A DNA stretch of 50,097 nucleotides. Origin: Candidatus Falkowbacteria bacterium RIFOXYD12_FULL_34_57 (GTDB taxonomy: Bacteria; Patescibacteriota; Patescibacteriia; Patescibacteriales; UBA12075). Where the stretch lies: the NCBI GenBank assembly GCA_001780285.1, contig MFGN01000010.1, positions 1-50,097 on the forward strand, in the 5' to 3' direction. Shown here piece after piece: positions 43,920 through 50,097 of the stretch. How positions within the stretch are numbered: position 1 is the first letter of the stretch; every line of letters begins with the position of its first letter. The position numbers and the translations under genes were made by a program. The notes below the pieces were generated by a model that did no database searches, was not told the origin of the DNA, and saw nothing but the letters and a program-made list of their open reading frames with translations.

Positions 43920-44981
43920 TTATAAGGAAAAAACTTCTTTTAACATTTTTTTATCTGCCTCAGGTATTTTGATTTTTCCGCTTGGCAAAAGCAACAAAAC
44001 ATTTTTTATATAAGAAGTAACAGCAATTGATGCTGCTGATCCAAGCCCGCAGAAAGATGTTTCTGGTAAATTTGTTAAAATATCTGAAAATATTGTCCAA
44101 TTTTTATCTTTAGAGATTAAAATCTCCTGCAGTCTGAGCGTACCCTCGCGGCAAGGAGTGCATTGCCCGCATGAATTTTTTACAAAAAAATCAACCCATT
44201 CCTTCATTAACCTAAACGGTTCATGTTTGAGAACACTATAAACAGTAACAGAGGCGCCACCACAAACCTTGCAATCCAACTGATTACTATTAAGCACTAC
44301 TCCAGCGGCATCTCCCCCGATCTGCACGAAAAAAGTAAACTTGGGATAATTCTCAGTTTTCCTTAATATATCTTCCACGGTCATTTCTTCGTCAAAAGCA
44401 TAAACCCCGGTCCACAAACAATCTCCATTAATGGTAACTAGTCTTTTATTGTGATACTTATTTTTAACAATTAATCCCACATCATAAAAAGTCTCCAAAT
44501 TATTAACAAGTGTTGGTGAGTTGAAGATACCGCATGTGGGCGGAAAAGGCGGACGCAGTCTTGGTTCTACCCGACAACCTTCTATGGAATTAATTGCTGA
44601 TGTTTCTTCGCCGCCAATATAGCCGGAATCATGCTCTTTTTCAAAAATTTCGATTTTTCTTCCCCGAATTACTTCGTTTAATTTTTTCTCAAACTTTTTA
44701 AAATAAGCTTTATTAATATAAATAATGGCTTTTTCAGCTTTTAGATATTCAATTGCTGTCTCCATGCCCAAAATAGCTGTATCTAAATAATTCTGTAAAA
44801 TATAATAATCTTTTTGAATTCCCGGCTCTCCCTCTGAAACATTACAAATTACATATTTATTTTTTCCACGAGCCTTCTTTACCATTTCCCATTTTAGGGC
44901 AGTAGGAAATGAAGCACCGCCCCGACCGGTCAAATTCGCTTTTTTAATTTTATTTATTATGTTTCTGGTCTCGTAACTCAT
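43920..44981 (-). CDS. hydB: NuoF/HydB-type NADH-binding hydrogenase subunit
   Basis: Starts directly with the NuoF core: TGRGGASFPTALKW (FMN/NADH site, about 18-31), GEGEP-like CNVSEGEPGIQKD, EETSAINSIEG, RPPFPP and NNLETF. The iron-sulfur site SCGQCTPCREGT with a later Cys (SFCGLGS) is complete. It lacks the N-terminal thioredoxin-like [2Fe-2S] and C-terminal ferredoxin extensions of long HydB. At 353 residues it is a minimal form. It couples NADH to HydA. No NuoE/HydC-type gene is in this locus. Confidence 0.9.
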   Translation of the reverse strand: MSYETRNIINKIKKANLTGRGGASFPTALKWEMVKKARGKNKYVICNVSEGEPGIQKDYYILQNYLDTAILGMETAIEYLKAEKAIIYINKAYFKKFEKKLNEVIRGRKIEIFEKEHDSGYIGGEETSAINSIEGCRVEPRLRPPFPPTCGIFNSPTLVNNLETFYDVGLIVKNKYHNKRLVTINGDCLWTGVYAFDEEMTVEDILRKTENYPKFTFFVQIGGDAAGVVLNSNQLDCKVCGGASVTVYSVLKHEPFRLMKEWVDFFVKNSCGQCTPCREGTLRLQEILISKDKNWTIFSDILTNLPETSFCGLGSAASIAVTSYIKNVLLLLPSGKIKIPEADKKMLKEVFSL

Positions 44982-45059
44982 AACTTTAATTTTTTATTTC
45001 TCTTGTTGCCTTAAAAATGTTAATCAAAAAAATAATCTTACTTATTGTGGCGAAAAAAA

Positions 45060-46067
45060 CTATATTAACCCCTTCTTATTAATATACTCCACCATATCCA
45101 CCATTCTGTTTGAATAACCCCATTCGTTATCATACCAAGCAATTACTTTAAGCAAGTCTCCACCAATTACTTTAGTGAGTGAGAGATCAACAATATTACT
45201 GGCCGGATTGCCGATTATATCGGTAGACACTAATGGTTCGCTTGATACTGATAAAAACTTCTTTAGTTTAGCACTTCCGGCAGCTTTTTTAAAAGCATTA
45301 TTAACTTTTTGTTCATCAACTTTTTTCACGGTTACAAAAACAATATCACAAAGAGAACCAACTAAAGTCGGCACACGAAACGCCATACCGTCAAATTTCC
45401 CCCTTAAACTTGGGATGGTATCAGTGGTGGCAACGGCGGCGCCGGTTGTTGTAGGTACAATATTAACTGCTGCCGCCCTAGCCCGGCGCAAATCTGTATG
45501 TGGTCCGTCAACCAATCTTTGATCGGCGGTATAAGAATGGATGGTGGTCATAATAGCTTTTTTAATGCCGAAATTGCGCCTAACACAATCCGTAACCGGC
45601 GCCAAGCAATTAGTGGTGCAAGAAGCATTAGAAATAATTTTGTCGCTCTTTTTTATTTTCTCCTCATTTACCCCCATTACAAATGTTTTTATTTCTTTTC
45701 CTTTTGGCGGAGCGGATATGATTACTTTTTTTGCACCGGCCAAAAGATGCGCCGAAGCCGCCTCCCTGGTTCGAAAAAAACCGGTTGATTCTATTACAAC
45801 ATCAACCTTCAAATCCTTCCACGGTAATTTTTCCGGACTTCTCTCGGCTAAAACACGGTACTCCCTGCCCCCTACTACCAAACTGCCCTTCTTAGCCTTT
45901 ATCTGTTTATCGTAAATACCGTAAGCAGAATCATACTTCAATAAATGAGCCAAGACTCCCGTATCTGTAAGATCATTAATGGCTACGACTTTTAAATTTT
46001 TTCTGTTTTGTAAAATTTTAAATACAGCCCGGCCAATTCGGCCAAAACCGTTAATGGCGATATTCAT
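45060..46067 (-). CDS. gap: Glyceraldehyde-3-phosphate dehydrogenase (type I)
   Basis: 335 residues. NAD-binding N-terminus INGFGRIGRAVFK, active site SNASCTTNCLAP (Cys about 152), the conserved His in TIHSYTADQRLVDGPH, and the C-terminal WYDNEWGYSNRMVDMV. It makes NADH and 1,3-bisphosphoglycerate in glycolysis. It is upstream of hydB on the same strand, so its NADH may feed the hydrogenase subunits. Asp33-like residue (NDLTD) favours NAD over NADP. Confidence 0.98.
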   Translation of the reverse strand: MNIAINGFGRIGRAVFKILQNRKNLKVVAINDLTDTGVLAHLLKYDSAYGIYDKQIKAKKGSLVVGGREYRVLAERSPEKLPWKDLKVDVVIESTGFFRTREAASAHLLAGAKKVIISAPPKGKEIKTFVMGVNEEKIKKSDKIISNASCTTNCLAPVTDCVRRNFGIKKAIMTTIHSYTADQRLVDGPHTDLRRARAAAVNIVPTTTGAAVATTDTIPSLRGKFDGMAFRVPTLVGSLCDIVFVTVKKVDEQKVNNAFKKAAGSAKLKKFLSVSSEPLVSTDIIGNPASNIVDLSLTKVIGGDLLKVIAWYDNEWGYSNRMVDMVEYINKKGLI

Positions 46068-46187
46068 AAACCTCTCGTGCCTTTAACTTGTAACTCATAA
46101 CTCTAAATATTATAAGTTGAAAATTAAAAGTTAAAATATTAATTATATATCATATTATAACACAAATATTTCATCCATCAAAATTAA

Positions 46188-46215
46188 AAAGAGCAAAGTG
46201 TTATTGCTCTTTTTT
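46188..46215 (-). terminator. Terminator of the trypsin-like gene
   Basis: AAAGAGCAA (46188-46196) pairs with TTGCTCTTT (46204-46212). T runs lie on both sides, so it may work in both directions. A second small hairpin (AAGCCT-TTC-AGGCTT) follows near 46223. Confidence 0.75.
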
Positions 46216-46246
46216 ACAAGAAAAGCCTTTCAGGCTTTTTGAAGTC

Positions 46247-46298
46247 TCCGCCCGAGGCGGACACAGTGCCTTTCCATTCCATGCCCGCCTCAGGCGGG
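46247..46298. repeat. Two GC palindromes between gap and the protease gene
   Basis: TCCGCC-CGA-GGCGGA (46247-46261) and CCCGCC-TCA-GGCGGG (46284-46298) are members of the dispersed family. The remaining 46068-46387 has no gene that I can support. Confidence 0.75.
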
Positions 46299-46387
46299 GG
46301 CGTGATGAATTACAAAATGTTTAATATTAGTCACTTTTATCTTTTCAAATAGTAACAAATAGAAATTCCTATGCGATAAAAAAATTT

Positions 46388-47317
46388 TTATTCTTTTTTT
46401 AGGTTTAAACCATCAAAAAATTTATCAATTTTTACAATGATTCCCAGTGGAAATACTGATGAAATACTAATGGGTAATCCGATTATTTTACCGGAATCAC
46501 AAGAAATCACAATTCCGCCACTATCACCCGGAGCACAAAAAACATCAATAATTCCAAAATTATAATCTTTTTTTGTTCTTGAAAAATTAGTATAATCACT
46601 GGAAACAATCCCCTCTCTATACCACTCCCCTAAATTGCGCGGTGTACTCCAAATAGCAACACGCCTCCCTATTTTCCAATCAAAATCAAAATCAAAATCA
46701 TTAACATTTAAAAAATTCAATTTTTCTTTTTGGGGATTGTTTTTAAGTGACACATATCCAACATCAATTCTTTTGTTGTGCTTTGAATTTCTTAAATCCA
46801 TTTCTACTGCTTTTTCAAAAATATTTTCCTTAAAACAATTATCAAAATCTTCTTTTGTTATTTTTAAATGTTGAATCTGAGAAGAATCTATTGGGGTTTT
46901 ATTAATATTGTGCACCTCGAAATATCTTCTGATATCTGCTAATACCCTCGGAGATTCATTCCAGTCTAAAACAAGAAAACATTTTTCTGCAAGTAAAAAT
47001 TTGTATAAATCTTCATCGAATTCAGGACTAAATATAACATGTCCGGCCGACAAAACAATTAACTTGCCATTATCTTTAAAAACAACTCCCCTCCCAATGC
47101 CCACACTCACCATTCCTAAATCAACATCTTTTTTGTCGCCATAAAGATTAATCTTAATTATTGTGTATGATGCGTTGCGAGCTTTTTCTATCCTCTTTTC
47201 AACACTTAAACCGCTAGTTAAGTCTTTTTTGTCCAGCCTTGTATCCACTCCCAAACAAGATGATGCGGGAAAAATAAAAACAAAAATTAAAAAAATAAAA
47301 AATATCCTCTTTGGCAT
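46388..47317 (-). CDS. Secreted trypsin-like serine protease
   Basis: A signal sequence is followed by PASSCLG, a possible but imperfect lipobox. The chymotrypsin-fold triad is visible: His93 (LSAGHVI), Asp185 (RIDVGYVSL) and Ser266 (APGDSGGIVIS). The substrate is unknown; it should act outside the membrane. It is flanked by terminators on both sides, so it is a single-gene unit. The 309-residue length includes an insert of about 60 residues between His and Asp. Confidence 0.8.
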   Translation of the reverse strand: MPKRIFFIFLIFVFIFPASSCLGVDTRLDKKDLTSGLSVEKRIEKARNASYTIIKINLYGDKKDVDLGMVSVGIGRGVVFKDNGKLIVLSAGHVIFSPEFDEDLYKFLLAEKCFLVLDWNESPRVLADIRRYFEVHNINKTPIDSSQIQHLKITKEDFDNCFKENIFEKAVEMDLRNSKHNKRIDVGYVSLKNNPQKEKLNFLNVNDFDFDFDWKIGRRVAIWSTPRNLGEWYREGIVSSDYTNFSRTKKDYNFGIIDVFCAPGDSGGIVISCDSGKIIGLPISISSVFPLGIIVKIDKFFDGLNLKKE

Positions 47318-47391
47318 GGCAGACCCCCTTAAATTGCCTAGAATTACAACAAATATAAGAATAAAAATTATATTATAAAGAACAATTTATT

Positions 47392-47425
47392 TAAAAAGAC
47401 AAGGATAACCTCCTTGTCTTTTTTT
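47392..47425. terminator. Terminator of the O-antigen-ligase-like gene
   Basis: The AAGACAAGG/CCTTGTCTT stem (about 47397-47421) has T runs on both sides. It lies 22 bases after the minus-strand stop and upstream of the protease gene. Confidence 0.8.
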
Positions 47426-47446
47426 AGATTGATATCTTAAAAAATA

Positions 47447-49930
47447 TTACAACAAATCAGCAAATTGCTGCATCACAGCTTCTTTGGTTTTAGCGTCTTT
47501 AATAATATCCAAGAGGGCGGTAACCATTATTTTTGCCTTATCTAATTCCCCAATCCTTTGATAAAGTATTGCTAAACTATATCTGGCGTTGGCATGATTT
47601 GGGTTAGAAAGAAGAATAGTAACAAATAACCGTTCGGCCTCATTTAAGTCGTTGTTTCTTTGGGTTTTTCCGTCGACATCCTGAGTCTGTACGCTAATAT
47701 TTTGCTGGGTGCTCGTAGAACCGCTTAACTCGTTCTCTGTGATTTGCCTGGTGGCGTTTTGTTTTAAGTCAAATTGACTAATACCCCTATTGAAATAAAG
47801 CCTACCAAGTTCAAAGGTGTAGTCAATATTATCACTAGCAACAAGTCTGGCCTTCTTTAACTGGTCAATAGCATCATCAATTTTATTTAATTTTTCACTA
47901 GCTATTGCCTTGCCATAATACGCTGAAGCCAAATTCTCTTTTTTGGAAATTGCAATGTCGTAATTCTTTATCGCTTCTTCGATATAATACTTCTTTTCAT
48001 CCGAATCTTTCTCTGCATTGGCCCTAGCCATATTTATTAATGCGATTCTAAGCGCTGGCTTTGGACTACTTGGATCAAGTTGAGCTAGTGTGTTATACAA
48101 CTGTTCAGACCATTCAAGCGCCCCCCTGGTATAAAAAGAAGCATTCTCATATATCAGTGCTAATGACTCATGATTAGCAGCCTTGTTTTCTCCAAGCTCC
48201 ACGGATTTTCTTCCATTATCAATAGCCAATCTAAGACTATTTACAATATCATTTTGATCTTGCCCTTTTAGTGCAGCTTGATTAGCAAGCGCCATATAAT
48301 GGCTGGAAAGATTCAAATAATAATTATCTTGGTAGGGAGCCAAGGAAATTGCTTGATTAAGTTTGGCAATTTTTTCATTTAAAGTTGCTGCTTGTAATGA
48401 TTTTTGCGCCATAGAATCCGCTAAATACATCTTGAGTCCCATAGTAAACAAAATCACAACTCCGGCACTCACACATAAAAATATTGAAGCTAGCGCCAAG
48501 GCATATTTGGGAGAAGCTCGAAAAGATAACTTTAATTCTCTAAATTTTTCTCCATACATTGTAAGGGCTGCTGATGCGGAAAAAACACAAATCAAAACTA
48601 CGCACAAAACCAATGAGTTGCTATAAGGAAAAAATAGGACAAATAACAGAGCCATAATCAAACTTGAAAACAGGCCCAGCATAACAGAATTATCTTCCTT
48701 GTTGATATTTCTTATAAGTGTTAAAAACGAAACAGACAGGGCTATGAGGGCTAAAACTACAACTGAAATGGCGCCAAAAATTCCGGTGGTAGCGAGTAAT
48801 TCAAAAAAGGCTCCATATGCGCTGTCAAAACGAACATTCCATAGTGGTGTTAAATTAAAATTGGGATTCTTAAATTTGGAAAAAGCATAATAAAATGTTG
48901 CTGGTCCTGAACCGAATATTGGATTTTCTCTTAAACTTTTCTTGGCAATCTCCCATGATGCACCCCTGGAAAGACTAACTTCTTTTGGGAGATTCATACC
49001 GGCAAAATCAAAATTACCCAAAACTAAAAATATAATTAAAACCAAAAAAACGGCTAAAGGTATTAACAGGTTATTGTTAGTAATTTTTATAATTTTTGCC
49101 AAAAAGAACATAAGCACAATTACCATGCCGGCCACAGCTATTGGCCAACTTACAAATCCTTTTAATAAGAACAAAACCATTAAGGTGGTTATAGTAGATA
49201 TAATCAAAAATATTTTTAACACCATTAAAAGCGCCTTATTTAAGCTGGGAAATATTTTTTTTGTCTGAGAAGCTCCGATTACTAAAAGTGGCAACGACAT
49301 TACCAAGAACATGGAAAGTCCGGAAAGAGAACCAATAGGATTAAAACTAGAGTTGTGCGTATATTTAATTGGTATTAGATATACTTCTTTTAACTGCAAT
49401 AAAGAATAAATGGCAATAAGCGATATTGACGACACAAAAGAAAAAAATACAGTTTTAATTTTTGTTGTATTGATATTGTTAACCACTAAATAATAAAACA
49501 AAACAAATGTGATTATGGCAAGCAAACCCTTAGTGGAATTTCCGTATGAGCCAATTAAACTGTCTCTATTATTCACGGAAAGAATTGTGGAAACAGAAAA
49601 AACTATCAAAGATATCACAATTGGCAGGTCAAATGGAGTTCTTTTTAAATTTAATTCACCGGTAATAGCGCCCTTGGTAACCCAGGCAACTATACCAAGC
49701 AAAACAAAAAAATAAAAAAGCGCCAATTTTTCAAAGCCCAAACCCTGTGCCACGAATCCGGTAAAGAACAACGGGCATAAGAAAAATATCAACGAAATAG
49801 AACCCATAATAATAATGTCTAAGCCTCGGGTATTTAATGTTTTTTTGGGCTTAACGGAAATATTGGTAGATTTTTGTTCTTCCATATGTTGAGTGATGCT
49901 AATCCCCCCACTATTGGGCGGGTTAACCAA
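47447..49930 (-). CDS. O-antigen ligase/Wzy-like membrane protein with C-terminal TPR repeats
   Basis: About twelve TM segments lie in residues 30-500. The O-antigen-ligase (Wzy_C) motif is around SLSRGASWEIAKKSLRENPIFGSGPATFYYAFSKF. TPR repeats follow (NYYLNLSSHYMALANQAA; SAYYGKAIASEKLNKIDDAIDQLKKA; ARYSLAILYQRIGELDKAKIM). These proteins polymerise or transfer polysaccharides at the cell surface; with TPRs they may also glycosylate pilins. The ATG is at 49930; an ATG about 14 codons in (MEEQKSTN) is also possible. Confidence 0.88.
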   Translation of the reverse strand: MVNPPNSGGISITQHMEEQKSTNISVKPKKTLNTRGLDIIIMGSISLIFFLCPLFFTGFVAQGLGFEKLALFYFFVLLGIVAWVTKGAITGELNLKRTPFDLPIVISLIVFSVSTILSVNNRDSLIGSYGNSTKGLLAIITFVLFYYLVVNNINTTKIKTVFFSFVSSISLIAIYSLLQLKEVYLIPIKYTHNSSFNPIGSLSGLSMFLVMSLPLLVIGASQTKKIFPSLNKALLMVLKIFLIISTITTLMVLFLLKGFVSWPIAVAGMVIVLMFFLAKIIKITNNNLLIPLAVFLVLIIFLVLGNFDFAGMNLPKEVSLSRGASWEIAKKSLRENPIFGSGPATFYYAFSKFKNPNFNLTPLWNVRFDSAYGAFFELLATTGIFGAISVVVLALIALSVSFLTLIRNINKEDNSVMLGLFSSLIMALLFVLFFPYSNSLVLCVVLICVFSASAALTMYGEKFRELKLSFRASPKYALALASIFLCVSAGVVILFTMGLKMYLADSMAQKSLQAATLNEKIAKLNQAISLAPYQDNYYLNLSSHYMALANQAALKGQDQNDIVNSLRLAIDNGRKSVELGENKAANHESLALIYENASFYTRGALEWSEQLYNTLAQLDPSSPKPALRIALINMARANAEKDSDEKKYYIEEAIKNYDIAISKKENLASAYYGKAIASEKLNKIDDAIDQLKKARLVASDNIDYTFELGRLYFNRGISQFDLKQNATRQITENELSGSTSTQQNISVQTQDVDGKTQRNNDLNEAERLFVTILLSNPNHANARYSLAILYQRIGELDKAKIMVTALLDIIKDAKTKEAVMQQFADLL

Positions 49931-50017
49931 TTAATTAATTTAAATAATAAATATCCACATATTAAAATATGATGCTATTATTTTAACAAATACCAACCAA
50001 AATGTCTAATTAATGTA

Positions 50018-50097
50018 TTAGTTCACCACATATTGGACAACATAGCCATTATTGATTAAATAATCCACAGGAGTCTCTAAATTTAGCCCCCAATGGA
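50018..50097 (-). CDS. C-terminal end of a transposase/integrase (partial)
   Basis: Reading in from the right edge, HWGLNLETPVDYLINNG...VVN then stop. The WGLNLETPVDYL pattern is the tail seen after the catalytic core of IS3/IS481-type integrases (RPHxxLxxxTPxxYL). Only 25 residues are visible; the rest lies outside the window. Confidence 0.5.
   Translation of the reverse strand, partial: HWGLNLETPVDYLINNGYVVQYVVN

Noticed and set aside
1-50097. CRISPR array or cas genes
   Set aside because: No regularly spaced repeat-spacer series was seen; the direct repeats found are single pairs or coding repeats.

Overview
The window is AT-rich. It carries short, tightly packed operons, often without a clear Shine-Dalgarno, along with a type IV pilus locus, FtsEX, an [FeFe] hydrogenase and many small membrane proteins. 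This looks like a Patescibacteria (Candidate Phyla Radiation) chromosome, something like Falkowbacteria or a relative. That placement is an inference from gene content and style; no rRNA is present to confirm it.

Layout: 1-2240 holds one intact unknown gene followed by decayed sequence (a broken ATP-grasp gene and a copied scrap of a gene found 5.6 kb further on). 2245-5801 is a six-gene minus-strand operon: DUF5320-like, DUF134, NifX-like, NifU-MinD fusion, MinD/ferredoxin and a second NifX-like gene. It has a consensus promoter overlapped by two 20-bp direct repeats. 5925-16938 is an accessory island bounded by two 96-bp direct repeats. It contains a five-gene operon (unknown, 4-TM protein, GIY-YIG, PD-(D/E)XK-like, AbiEii nucleotidyltransferase with WYL-like and zinc-finger tails), a REP-type tyrosine transposase element, small membrane genes and a frameshifted secreted lipase-like giant.

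16975-22866 encodes a 1963-residue STAND-type ATPase with a Cap4-like nuclease head, resembling Avs antiviral proteins. Its promoter shares a -35 region with a divergent, highly structured short RNA or attenuator leader. 23086-26910 looks like an integrated plasmid or small phage-like element at tRNA-Gln: an ArdC-like protein, an HUH replication initiator, a small accessory ORF, a 108-nt DNA/RNA hairpin ending in a perfect three-way junction, and a large serine recombinase whose 3' end runs antisense through the tRNA.

From about 27 kb the content is core-like: ftsX, ftsE, an RlpA/D,D-carboxypeptidase fusion, a HAD phosphatase, then a plus-strand pilus operon (pilB, pilC and three pilin-like proteins, one carrying a large repeat domain). 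Then, on minus, come creD, an integral membrane protein, ferredoxin, HydA, a lycopene-cyclase-domain-like membrane protein, HydB and gap. Together these suggest that glycolytic NADH (GAPDH) is reoxidised by a HydB/HydA hydrogenase. A secreted trypsin-like protease and an O-antigen-ligase/TPR protein close the window, with a transposase tail at the right edge.
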